From Apiospora phragmitis (Eukaryota > Ascomycota > Sordariomycetes > Amphisphaeriales > Apiosporaceae): a stretch of 64,000 nucleotides of DNA. Positions 22,557-36,531 of this stretch are shown piece after piece. The first letter of the stretch is position 1, and every line of letters starts with the position of its first letter. The notes under the pieces are model-generated. The model saw only the letters and a program-made list of their open reading frames with translations. It ran no database searches and was not told the DNA's origin. Location of the stretch: the NCBI GenBank assembly GCA_038363925.1, contig JAQQWL010000004.1:1922001-1986000 (forward strand), in the 5' to 3' direction. Both the position numbers and the translations under genes were made by a program.

Positions 22557-22985
22557 TCAGTCAAGCTTAGAACGTAATACTAGGTTACTAGGCGATGGTA
22601 TTCGAATTTCGGGCAGTTTATTAAGGTTAGCCGTAGAAACCTGATACAGCCGACTTTTCCCAGCACTTCGCATGGCTCTTTCAATTCGAGCCTGGAGATA
22701 TTTAAAGGCGATCAATCCCCCAAGCCATATAACAACTGGTGTAAGCAATGCCGTACCTACTGTATTTGGAGAATCAACGGCGTCGTCCAATTGCGGGGTT
22801 GTCACGCAGAGGGAAAATAAGGGTCTCAAAGAGCCGTTAATAAAGCCAAGCCTAATATCATATTGATCTGGATCTAGAGCTTGACTTCGTCGTACGACTT
22901 CTTCCTCCACATACGGACCTCCATATCTCTCATTGTTAATAAGTATTCCTAATGCCTTGAGATAAAGACAGGTGGTTCAATAGCT
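22557..22985 (-). pseudogene. Open frame with one membrane segment, possible gene remnant or 3' exon
   Basis: The minus strand is open for about 140 codons, reading GILINNERYGGPYVEEEV, RLGFINGSLRPLFSLCV and a clear transmembrane helix, ALLTPVVIWLGGLIAF, followed by basic KYLQARIERAMRSAGK. No ATG lies in this frame near its start; a CTCAAG acceptor at the 5' edge and a GTAAGA donor about 150 nt upstream would allow a preceding exon, but I could not build a convincing one. It could be the last exon of an orphan membrane protein or a decayed copy. Family not recognised. Confidence 0.25.
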
Positions 22986-23619
22986 TCTATCGATAGTTGC
23001 CTGGCAGCTTGGTCTCCAAGTACCTACCTAAATAATTAGTGGTTTAACACTTCACTTTCTCTTACCAAGATGACCTACCTATATACTACGACTTATGCCG
23101 GTAGCCTTGGATATATGCATTGATACACTTGTGATACTGAGATGGCATGATTCCTTGGCAAGCTCTCACATGTGCCTCGCTCGTTAGCATTATGGTGTGA
23201 AGAGGGAACCAACGACTTCAACGCTACTTTTGTAGAACAGAAGATAATCACAAAGGAAAGAAGTCTTATCTGTAAACCATTGCGACTAAAATGTCCAGGA
23301 CATATACCTAGTAATAGTATAATGGGCCTAACACATGCTCTTCTATATAACCTCAGTCTTTCGGCTTTGGTTTAAATAGCTGGTTCTCTGTGGCTGGGGC
23401 TTGGTAGCATGGGAATAGCTCAAGCTGTTTGGCGATATAAGATGGGTAGTCGTCTTGTATGTACAAGTATATATGTGAACATACCCCATGGCTACCAACA
23501 CTATGTTGTATGCCGTTGGTGATTGACAGCACTCATGACTCCTGACTCCCCGGAAGAAAGAGCCTCGTGCATTTAGAGCCCTGTGAAACATCTGATGCTG
23601 GGTTCAAGTTACTTGTGTT

Positions 23620-23657
23620 GGATTGGTAGGCGACACTACTGCTGCACCTACCAATCC
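23620..23657. repeat. Perfect 11-bp stem-loop
   Basis: GGATTGGTAGG (23620-23630) and CCTACCAATCC (23647-23657) are exact reverse complements with a 16-nt loop, about 1.15 kb upstream of the Rictor start. Function unknown. Confidence 0.65.
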
Positions 23658-24803
23658 AGTGCCGCCCGAAAACCCCCCTGTCGCTGAATCAGCTTCGGCA
23701 CTCTGTAACGCGGGCAGGCGGGCGCACTGCCTGCTCAACTGCATCAGAGACATCGGATCAATAACCAAGGTTCAATTCTGATAACCATGGCGCAAAGCTT
23801 TGCACGGATGCACTGGAAATGATATTCTGCCGTGACCCATTCTCTTCATTTCCAATATCTCTCTAGAGAGTCTTGCTGGCAATCGCCCATGTGAGGATTG
23901 CAAGGCAGCTTGGTCATCGATCGCACCTTGTTCTGGTTCTGGTTCAAAGGACACTCGTTTGGAGGATACTGGCACAAGTTGCGCGGATCCCACTTCCCAC
24001 GTTCTGATACAGACCTCGCCGACTCCAGGTCCACATTCTACCTTGGTCCTTGGGTACTTCTGCAGCAACGCGAGATCCAGTTGCTGCTGCGGCCGATGTG
24101 CAACATACAATCGACCTGGCTCTGCCCTTCACCGACAAGCTGTCAGCTGGCAATCGGGGTTGTCTTAGGTACCTCTAAGGTTAGCGACACTCGATTCACG
24201 AACTTGCGACCAACCCCGACGCAGCATATCACGTCCGTACCCTTGATGTTGGCGCCATCGTACAACCGAAATCACGACGGGCATTTTTTCGAATTCCTCA
24301 GCTGTGCAAGAGCCGACATTTTCTACTACTATCGCGGCCCGCAGTAGCGCTCTGTCTGGGTTCTGATAGCAGGAAGTCGTTCCTGTGCATTCGGCAGTCG
24401 TAGACGTCGCTTCCACTTCTCTCTGCTGCCCAACTCTATTCCGCAGCTCCTCTCTCACCTTCTTGGCAATACCTGGCGAAGCTGTACACGATTGACAAAT
24501 CGGGCGCGACTCTTCACCAAGCAGAAGCGCATTGGCTCTTCACCTATTGCTTTACTAGCGGGCAACAGTTTTACCTCGAACTTCGAAACGACCCCCGCGA
24601 TCAAGACGACTCTCCAGAGCGAAAGGATACGCACTACCTTAGAAATCTGAGGCAGCGCTTACTCTCTGAAAAAGACATAAGGCAGAGCACTCAGAGAGCC
24701 CCTGGTTCCCGCCTTGTCTTCGAAAGCCATATGCAATCTTATATCGAATGAGCAGTCCTTGGCGAATGTCCCACATGGTGGACAGCAGGTTGGGTCTTCC
24801 ACA

Positions 24804-27800
24804 ATGCTGAGCACGTCAGCTACGCCAACCCAGAAGTCTCTGGCGCCACCACCGCCAGGTACATCAGCAGCTTCTTCAGTCGCGACGGGTCGCCCAAGTC
24901 TGGATCGCGATGGACTCCAGCCACCCTCCTCCACAAATGGTGGAAGGAACGGTGCCGGCTCTGCTTCGTCTTACGCAGCACGAGGAGGCACGTCTCTCAA
25001 CCCGGCTCCGGCACCAGGAAGTTTCAGCTCGGATCTGCGAAGTCAGATAACAGCATCGAGGGCCGGCTCGCGAGCAGACGTTTATAACCTTGAGAAGTTG
25101 GAGGAGGACGATGGCTCGATAGCTGACCAGACGATCAATACGCTCAAGGAGGCACTGGGCCGGGAGATGAAGATCAAGGAAGGAAGCGAGAACCTCCTCG
25201 AAGCTTTGAACATCAAAAAGGCCAAACAAACCAAGGAGCAGCGAACTCGCGTCGAGGCAGAGCTCAACTCATCGAACCTGAGAATCAAAGATCTCAGAAA
25301 TAAACTTGCGGATGCTCAGCGTCAAAAGGCCTCACCGGTTACACCGACGAGAGCGCGCAATGAGGGCCTATTGCAGAATAACGGCGTACGGTCACCCCCT
25401 AGCGCATCCCGCAGTGGCGCAGGATCAGATTATGAGGACAACACGGAGCAGTCGCCAAGCTTCGCCCTTGCTGAAATATTGCAAGCACTCGAAGTGGAAG
25501 GCCTCACTCCGGAGTTTTACGTAGGGCGTGCCAACAGCCTGGTCGATCTGTTTAAGAGGTACCCCACACTAAAATATGACTTGGTATGGTCTGTTTTTGG
25601 AGATCGGATGCAAGTGATGCTCTTAAGCGACAACCGAGAGGTTGTGGCAGCAGGTTATCGAATGATTCGGTACGCTATCTCTGACGTCTCCTCGCTCAAG
25701 AAGATCCGTAGCCTCAATACCGACTATATGGTGGTGGTATCGTTAGCCAAGGATCGGAAAGCGGACGTAGAGCGCGAACAAGCTCTCAAATTTGTACGGG
25801 CATTCCTCGACGTCAAAGACGGGATTCGAGAAATTTCTCGAGCGGTCGTCAGGACCATTGCCTCAGTTGCTGAGCATCCAGATGACAGGTTACGTCCGAT
25901 TTGCATCGAAACGTTGGCAGAGATTCTCCTAAGAGATCCTGCTCTACTTGTTGCGTGTGGAGGTATTTCACCGCTGTCCGAGGCCCTATCCGAGGGAACA
26001 TACAAGTCTCCTGAATCATTGGCTTCTGCCCTATTATATCTGCTGGATGCCCCTCAAACACGCAAATATCTGCGGGCGGGATACGAACTCGAAGTCATGT
26101 TCACAGTGTTCACCGATGCTTTGTTTTCCTACGAGAACGTGGTGAAACAGAACTCCAGAGCTATTGCAACCGCATTGAAATCTTGGTCGGGACTCATGAC
26201 CTTGTCTATGCACAACTACAGAGCCATTGGATCTCTGGTTTCCAGCTTGATCATACCGAATCCTGCGCTGCGTGAGACGGTGATAGATTTGCTCTTTTCC
26301 CTCCTTCGCATTAAACCTCCTGCCTGGGCGACATCGTTCCTTGCTGGGAGGCGCCTAACGACATATGGCAGAGTAGCAACCTTGAAATCAACCACCGTGG
26401 CCAAGGGGGACTCCATGTGTGAAGATGAGGGTGCCGAACAAAACTTTGTGGAGCACTACACTGCACTGCTGTTGGCTATTCTAGTCAAAGCTGGAATGAT
26501 GCCCAACTTACTGCAGGTCGCTCAGGATAATGGGAACCCCCCGTTGAAGAGAAAGACGACACTCCTGATTGGCGAGGTCCTCAAACTTGCAAGTCGCTTG
26601 CTACCACCGGAGTGGAGTAGTGAACTACAATTATTGCCAGAGCTGTTCTCTGCGGCTGTCGAGTTCAAGCAGGATAACCGCTTTAACGCTACGGGTGTCG
26701 TTTACCAGATCAGCAGTGTGAGTAGGACACTCTACCGGTCGTCGCCAACGAATTTCTCTCAAGGCAATATGTCGTTGAGGAGCACAAATGAGCAGCATGG
26801 TTCAGTCGAGGACGGACCAAAAAGTAACACCTCGCTGAATACCGACGATGCTACATTCCGCCAGCTACTCATTGACTCTGGAGTGCTGGGCAGTTCCAAT
26901 CCGTTGAAGTGGAACTGGGATGTTGTCTACGCATAATTGAAGGGCCCTTAACGAACGGAAAGCGGCTCGAGGAAGCAATCAAAGCCTCAAAATTCGTAAA
27001 GAGGGTGATGAGTTTCTACAGACCTTTCAAGTATAGGTTCTCTGCCTACAGAAGCACCCGTACTACACAGAAATATGTTCGGGTCGGCTGTGCTCTGATG
27101 CACACGTTGATGCAAACCCCTGAAGGATTACGATATCTGGCCGACAACAAGCTCCTGAGACAAATTGCCGAGTGCATGGCTCAGTGCGACCCTGTAAGTG
27201 CTTCTCCAGCCTGACCAAGCCACTGTAACAATCTACTAACTACTGAAAAGACCAGTGGCCTCACTGCACAGTACCCAATGTTTGCGAAAGACAATCTAAC
27301 CGACACCCTTTGCTCAGGGTACTTCCCAATGTTAGGAGTGTTAAGTGGTGATACAAAGGGGCTGCAGCTGCTTGAACGATGGCGCATTTTCAACATGATG
27401 TACCATATTGTTGATTTGAAGCAACGGCCAGACTTGATCAAGGTTCTATTAACCAACTTTGACTACAGTCTCCAGGGTCATCCTCGGGTGCTCTTGTCCA
27501 AGGCGTTGACGGCTGGCACAAAAGACATGCGAATTCATGCCACCAATGTGCTGCGAAAATATGCCATCAAACAGCGAGTCACCCCATCGGGACAGATTGT
27601 TTCAGACTCTAAATGGGCCATTCAGCTTTTGGTAACGCAGCTTTATGATCCCGAGGTTGAAGTGTGTGCTACTGCAGTCAAGATTCTCGAGAAAGCATGC
27701 AACAGCAAGCATCTACTTGAGTACATTGTGGAGTGTCGACCAGCGCTAGATCACCTCGGCGAGATAGGTGCTCCCTTACTCTTACGGTTCTTGTCTACTT

Positions 27801-28873
27801 CGATTGGATACCATTATCTTGATGGCCTTGACTACATCAGCAATGAGATGGACGATTGGTTCCTCGGTCGTAATGACTCTTACGTTAGTCTTATTGAAAC
27901 CAGTCTTGCCAGGTCATTTCTGGAGAACCCAGACGACCAGCCTCATCGCTTGAGCATCTACGAGGATGAAATGGAGGCAGACCATGATAGCCATGTACCA
28001 CCTCATTTCTATCGCGAACTGACACGGACAAAGGAAGGATGCAGGCTCCTGGAAGACAAGGGGCATTTTGAAGAGTTTGCGTCTACAATACGAGACTATG
28101 GCATGCAGGCTGAGGACCCTGAGACGCTCACCAAAGTCAAAGGATGCATGTGGGCTGTTGGCAACGTAGGGTCCATGGAACTCGGAGCCCCTTTCCTAGA
28201 GTCGACGGACGTCGTGGAACACATTGTCAAGATTGCCGAGACGCATGAGGTGATGAGTTTGCGAGGAACGGCCTTCTTTGTACTCGGGTTGATTTCTCGG
28301 TCCATGCATGGGTTGGAGATTCTGTCCGAGCTCGGATGGGATTCCAATACGTCGCCCCTTGGTACATCCCTTGGTTTCTGCTTACCGAAAGACCTCTCCA
28401 AATTCCTCTCTTTTGAGCCCTGGAAACACGAGACGGCTTCCTCCGTGGTTCTGCCCGATACACAGAAGACCATTGTGCAATCGCCGCCCGCTGTTATGAA
28501 GGACCCTGATGAGACCAATCAGAGAGTCCTAGAGCTCATGATTGAGTTGGGCAATATGGTGCTGTACAAGAAGGCGAAGCAGGAGTTGTTCACTCTGAGG
28601 CAAAAGAAAATACCCGGCTTTCGGCAGCCGACACTCTTCAAGCGAGTTTACTCGCTGCTCGAGAACCACCATTACCGCCTGGGCGATCGTCATATGATCA
28701 TCGAGCTGTTTGACAAGAGTGTCCTGAGGAACATAGTCTATGGGGACGAAAGCGAGGACGAGGTGGAAAGTAGTAGTTCTGGCGATGAACAGAAGACGGA
28801 GCGTCAGAGGAGCATCAGTGACCCTGCCGAACTCGAGAGAGACTTTATTGCGACACAAAAGTTTTCCATCTAA
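24804..28873 (+). CDS. Rictor/Ste16-type TORC2 subunit (one frameshift)
   Basis: Two coding exons, 24804-27193 and 27251-28873. The start is the ATG at 24804 (MLSTSATPT); the frame is open further upstream but only with TTG. After a low-complexity head comes a coiled HR1-like segment (DQTINTLKEALGREMKIKEG ... RIKDLRNKLADAQ), then the long helical-repeat RICTOR domains (EGLTPEFYVGRANSLVDLF, MIRYAISDVSSLKKIRSL, VRAFLDVKDGIREISRAVV, KASKFVKRVMSFYRPFKYRF, GCMWAVGNVGSMELGAPFL, RGTAFFVLGLISRSMHGLEI). The C-terminus is acidic and serine-rich. At about 26925-26935 the frame breaks: NWDVVYA-stop, while one base out the conserved RIIEGPLTNGKRLEEAIKAS continues. Adding one base gives 4014 nt, 1337 aa. 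The protein is the yeast Avo3/fission yeast Ste20 homologue, a scaffold of TOR complex 2 acting at the plasma membrane. Confidence 0.92.
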
Positions 28874-29826
28874 GGTCGTAGGTCACTTTTATTATATCGA
28901 TTTTGGATACTGGCGGAAATCCCAATGGTGATGCAGTAGTTTTTTTCATGGGGGATCCCCAAGGGCATTTGGGAAATGGAAGTCATTGGGGTTGCATAGT
29001 GCCGCTGGAGTTGCCCAGGGAGAGCAGCAGGCGTTGGCTTTGGCAGTTTGTGATTATCTGTGTGTATATTACTCGATCAAGCAGCATTCAAAGGACGGCA
29101 CAGGGCGTAGATGGTACTCCGGAATGGTACCTTGGGCGAAAAAAGCAATGTGGGTTGGGCGTTGGTATGGGGTGGTTTTGGAGGGTGACATTATTATGTT
29201 ACTGTTAACTGCTTGCAACTTCTTCTGGGCTCCAAGGTGATGACGAGACTGCCGCCAGTGTGAGAGTGAATGTTTCTTATGTAAGGGTAATGTTACCTGG
29301 AAGCTAGTAAGCCTTGAGTGTTCCTGCCCACATGGCCCTAAAGAGGTAGTTGATTCTCAAGCGCTGGATAACATGACGACACTTGTGACACACTACTTTA
29401 TCCTTTTACAGTGGCAGAAACACCCTATTTCCGTATGCCCCACCAATCCCCGCTATAGGCGTCCTAAGGAGCGACATCGTACCATTGGTTCACCCTCGAG
29501 CGTGTGCTAAGGGTCCAAGATAGTTGGCTGAAGGCAAGGACGGTGGATTGTCGACTTCGATATCGGGGTTGTTAGGGGCACTCGAAGTGTACACCAATCC
29601 TGGAAACATCCGACGGGGGCTTGCGGGACAGTCGCTCCTTTGAAACCTACAGAGCTCAACCATCCGTGACAACTTCCCTCCGTACCCCATTTGGAATATT
29701 GGACCAGTCATCACTTACCGATTACTTGCATCTCGATAATCGGGATTGTTGAAGCAGACCATTTACCCGTCATCTTCCATTTCGGGGCACAGCTATTCGA
29801 GAAGATTATTGTGCATTCGCATTGCC
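28874..29826. other. Intergenic, no gene seen
   Basis: 3' flank of Rictor and promoter of the thiamine gene. I looked for a thiamine-pyrophosphate riboswitch core (CTGAGA with the pairing downstream boxes) ahead of the thiamine gene and did not find one. Confidence 0.5.
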
Positions 29827-31918
29827 ATGAGTATGAGTAACACGCAGCTTCCGCCGGCGAGCTCGCACAACCCGGAACTTCGGGGCCGGGTCTTGTTGGT
29901 GGCTGGCTCGGACAGTTCGGGTGGCGCGTAAGTTATTGTCCCCTTTGCGGATAAACACCCCGATGTTTGCTCTCTAAGGTTACACAGCTTGAGCATATCG
30001 GACCTCGGGTCGATTCAGGGTAGGGTTGGCTAAGACGCAATCTAGGGGTCTCGAGGCCGATCAGAAAGTCTTGGCAGCTCATGGCTGCTATGCCATGACA
30101 GCCACAACCGCATTGACTGCACAGAACACGTTGGGGGTAGACGAAATCCATCATGTTCCGGCTCAGTTTGTGAAGAAACAGATCGATGCTGTGTTCAAGG
30201 ACATCAAACCCGATGTCATCAAGACCGGTGAGTCTTCTCTCTGAAACTCGATGGTCGTGATGGGAGTCCGGCCTCTAACTTCTATGGGCGGCTCAGGCAT
30301 GTTGGCCTCATCCGAGATTATTGGAATGGTAGCGAAGGCTTTCGCAGATTACGATGTGAACAGATTGGTTCTGGACCCGGTAGGTCAATTGAATGACTTT
30401 ACATCATAGAGCAAAGCATCACTTGCTGCATGCTAACGAAGAGTCCAGGTCATGGTGGCAACCACGGGCGCGCCACTTCTCCCCACAGAGGCAGTCGATG
30501 ACTTGCGGGACCTTTTGCTGCCCCAGACTTTCATGGTTACTCCTAACATCCCCGAGGCGAGGAAACTCCTGACCGTATCCGGAGTGGAACCCCCGGAGGT
30601 CCAAAACGTCGATGACCTGGAGGAACTGGGCCAACGTCTCCTTCAGTTGGGCCCGGACTGGGTCTTGGTCAAGGGTGGCCACACGCCGTTTAAAGGGGAT
30701 GGCACAGTGGCCCAGACGGAGGAGGAGAAGGAGCTGGTGTACGACGTGCTCGTCGGTGCAGACAGCGTGACGCGGATCAAGGGCGCCTACCAAAAGTCCA
30801 AGAACACTCACGGGACAGGCTGCTCACTCGCGTCGGCCGTGGCGGCGAACCTATCGATGGGACTTGAGCCTATACGGGCTGTTAAGGCCGCCTGTGCGTA
30901 CGTCGAGGCAGCTATCCGATCTGCGCCTGGCTATGGAGAGGGCAACGGTCCCTTGAACCACTTCCACTCCATGTACACCCTACCGTTTGCGCCGTGAGTA
31001 TCCTGCTCTCCTTGCCTTTGCTGTGCTGTGGCAACAAACAAGCAAAGTGAGAGAAAACTAGTAAGGCCGATGGGCTGCTAATACTATACAGGGACCGTTT
31101 TGTCGACTACCTCCTAGATCGACCCGACGTGGCCCCCGTGTGGCATAAGTTTGTCAACCATCCGTTTGTCCTCGCCATGGGGAGCGGCGAACTCCCCTCG
31201 AGTCGTTCAAGAACTACCTGATCCAGGACTACTTGTATCTTGTCCATTTCGCGCGAGCCAATGCGCTGGCTTCATACAAGGCGAAGAGTATGGAAGATAT
31301 AGCAGCGGTAGGCACCTACTCTCGGAACACAAAAGATGGTATTTACTGATCACGAAAGCCAATCTAGGGGGCCAAAATCGTGACACACATCAACACCGAG
31401 ATGAGCCTACACCTCGACTACTGCGCTTCTTTTGGCATCTCCAAGGAGCAGATTGAGGCCACCGAGGAGCATCAGGCCTGCACGGCGTACACGCGGTACG
31501 TGCTGGACGTGGGCATGTCGTCGGACTGGCTGGCCCTGCAGGTGGCCCTGGCCCCTTGCCTGCTCGGCTACGGCGCCATCGGCCAGGCCCTCCACGACGA
31601 GAAAAACCAAAAGACCAAACGCGAGGGTAACACGTACTACAAGTGGATCTGCAACTACGTCGCCGAGGATTTTGTTGAGGCGGTAAGGACGGGCCGTGCG
31701 CTCATGGAGAGGCATGCCAGCGGGTTGAACTTGGGGCAGGTGGAGGAGCTGGTCAAGATCTTTATACACGGTACCAAGGTGAGTTGCGTATTTCCCGGAA
31801 TCCCGATGTGAGAGATTTGGCGGCGTCGGAGACGAGCGAGCGAGATATATAGATACTGACCTGATGGGCGTGGTGGTAGATGGAGATTGGATTCTGGGAG
31901 ATGTTCCCTTCCGCATAA
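29827..31918 (+). CDS. THI20: Bifunctional hydroxymethylpyrimidine(-phosphate) kinase / TenA-THI-4 protein (one frameshift)
   Basis: Seven exons: 29827-29927, 30046-30227, 30297-30379, 30449-30993, 31092-31307, 31368-31778 and 31880-31918. The N-terminal half is a ThiD kinase: VLLVAGSDSSGGAGLEADQK, GCYAMTATTALTAQNTLGV, VLDPVMVATTGAPLL, ANLSMGLEPIRAVKAA and the anion-hole motif NTHGTGCSLASA. The C-terminal half is a TenA/THI-4 thiaminase-II-like domain: NYLIQDYLYLVHFARANALA, EHQACTAYTRYV and YGAIGQALHD. It phosphorylates HMP and HMP-P in thiamine synthesis, with a salvage hydrolase domain. In exon 5, LAMGSGELP breaks into another frame at 31193-31198; one extra C in the CCCC run restores LESFKNYLIQDY and makes exon 6 start in phase 0. 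The corrected total is 1578 nt, 525 aa, near yeast Thi20. Confidence 0.93.
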
Positions 31919-32939
31919 GTGTCCGCAGATCCGCAGGGACTAGGTTAGAAACGGTCTCTTTAGGGTCAATGGGGACATCCGCATGATATGGAGTAGGAGG
32001 GCCCTTATTCTGATATTTTCGACATCAACCAGCGAGCACGTCGGGGTGTTGGCGGGCAGCAATGTTTTGATTTTTGGCCCAATAACGCGTAAATAAATAC
32101 ATGCACACCTGCACACATCCGTCAACCAATACTTAGGCATTTCATTACCGAGATCGTACCTCTTTCTACAGGTCGTAGATAAAAGTAGGCAGAAGGCAGT
32201 GTTTGCTCTTGCGGCCACCGAAAACAGCGACTTTGCTTCCTTTCCGCTCACCGATCATACAAGTATCCATCAAATGCCTGCTTGCTAGTGGGCGGCTACT
32301 GTGTGTGTGTTTTATTTTTATTTTTCATCGACTCGCCCCTAAACCCACTAGAAAAAGTCGCCTGGCGAGCCTGGCAATGCCGACTTGAAGCCAGTGCAGG
32401 TGGGGTGCTGGGAGCTCAGGAATCTGTTTCCACCGGAGCTTATCTTGGGTTGGACTAGTTTAGCAATCAGGGACTCGTGCATGTGCCCCACTCTCTTGAC
32501 TAGCTAGACCACGATTGGACCTGCCTAACTTTGCTAACTGAAAGGAATGGCAGAAAAAAAAATCTGGTAAGCAGCGATTGCCTAATTTTTTTTCCCTCTT
32601 CCCTGTCTTTTTGTCGCTGCTCAACTAATCTCCGTTGGCTTCATCAAAACCCAACTCCCATCATCCATCTCCATCACCTTTTTTGTGTGACTTTCCTCTT
32701 TCTCCTCTCACGCATCTTCTCTTTCTTAAGAAAAGTCCATCAGGTTTTTCGGTCTCTACCCTACTTCGTCTGCATCAAAACGTGTCGCAGATTTAATCGC
32801 AGATCCGAAACAACTTGAATCCCCCCAAACATCAAAACACAAGAAAGCACATAATAATCCGATTGCGCTGAGCGTCAATACCATCCTCCAAACAAACACA
32901 CACATACACGCTTCACGCAAAATACCCAACTCCGTCAAC
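31919..32939. promoter_or_regulatory. Intergenic and 5' leader of DBP2
   Basis: The last 400 bases before the DBP2 ATG (32940) are rich in pyrimidines and then in A and C, as in leaders of highly expressed fungal genes. No supported ORF. Confidence 0.4.
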
Positions 32940-35482
<2,543 letters not shown>

Positions 35483-36531
35483 ATCTTTGATGCCATCACG
35501 GTACATTAATCCGTAAACTGCACCCGCAAGCAGATATGTGAACTGCTTCTCCATTTCACGTTCGCAGAAGAAACGGCAAAAAAGTTGGCGTCGAGGATAG
35601 AGGTTTTGGTTTTGCTTGCTCTTAGACATGGGTAAAGTACCTCCTTTGCATCAGTGTGTATCTCTTTGCTGAGATGAGACTCCGAGTCACAACGTACTCG
35701 GTAAGTCTTCACGTTGCATCGTAGAGGCACGAGGATTTCAGCGTCTTTTCTTTTCTGTTTTTTTCTGGCCCTCCCTTTTTAGATTGCGAGGACACGACAG
35801 CTTGCACTAAGCGGCAATGCCACGGAAGCATTGTCTGGGGACGCTCGAGAGACCTGAAGCTTCCGAGGCTTTGGCTCTTACTGACCCAAGCTTATGACCA
35901 AGATCAGGCTATAATCAGTCTACTCGCCTATCGAGTAGACCGAAGGCTTTGTACAACACCAGAAATCCTAGCCTGAACCGAGTTCCATGTGTTGATGTAG
36001 ATATTTCCTGGCTGGCTTAGCTTCTGATCTGACGAAGGCATGCTCACAGGACAGATAGCATAGCATAGTTAAGAACAATAACTGTAAAATAAAATGAAGT
36101 AACTATCGTCGTGAACACTGGCATTGGTGTCCCCGTCATTAAAACTGACACTTGGCTGAAATAGAGGAAAAGAAAGATTACATGTTGATCAAGCCATAAT
36201 CGTTATATTATTCTGAATAGCGACTAGAACGTCGGAAACACTAAGAGGTTAAAACCGAAGCATCCCAGTATTCTCTCAATAAACTGTCGCTGTGGAAAAA
36301 GCAATTCTCCTTCCTCTTAATATACAACCAGGAAGAAGCACTCCTAAACCCATCTATACATCATCAATCAACCCATTCGCACTACTCCGACCATTTGAAT
36401 GCTGATGGTAACATCGGACACTTCACCAAAAAATACCCTCTTAGACAAATGGACCGCAACACGTTAATGGTTTCCTACTTCTGTCTCCCCCACCTCATTC
36501 CCACCGCTCTCTTCTCCTAGAACGATTTGTT
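35483..36531. other. Convergent intergenic region
   Basis: 3' flanks of DBP2 and SMC3, moderately AT-rich, with no supported ORF or RNA. Confidence 0.5.

Larger units (their letters stand above)
21850..24803. other. Divergent intergenic region, uricase to Rictor
   Basis: 2.95 kb. It includes the uricase promoter, an ORF remnant at 22557-22985, a perfect stem-loop at 23620-23657 and the long 5' flank of the Rictor gene. Plus-strand ORFs at 23.9-24.4 kb begin with TTG and have no recognisable content. Confidence 0.5.

Noticed and set aside
23898..24347. 149-codon plus-strand ORF upstream of Rictor
   Set aside because: Begins with TTG, odd composition, and lies in the promoter or leader of Rictor.
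28874..29826. TPP riboswitch ahead of the thiamine gene
   Set aside because: The conserved core boxes could not be found.
31151..31456. 101-codon ORF inside the thiamine gene
   Set aside because: Out-of-frame reading created by the apparent missing C and a short intron.
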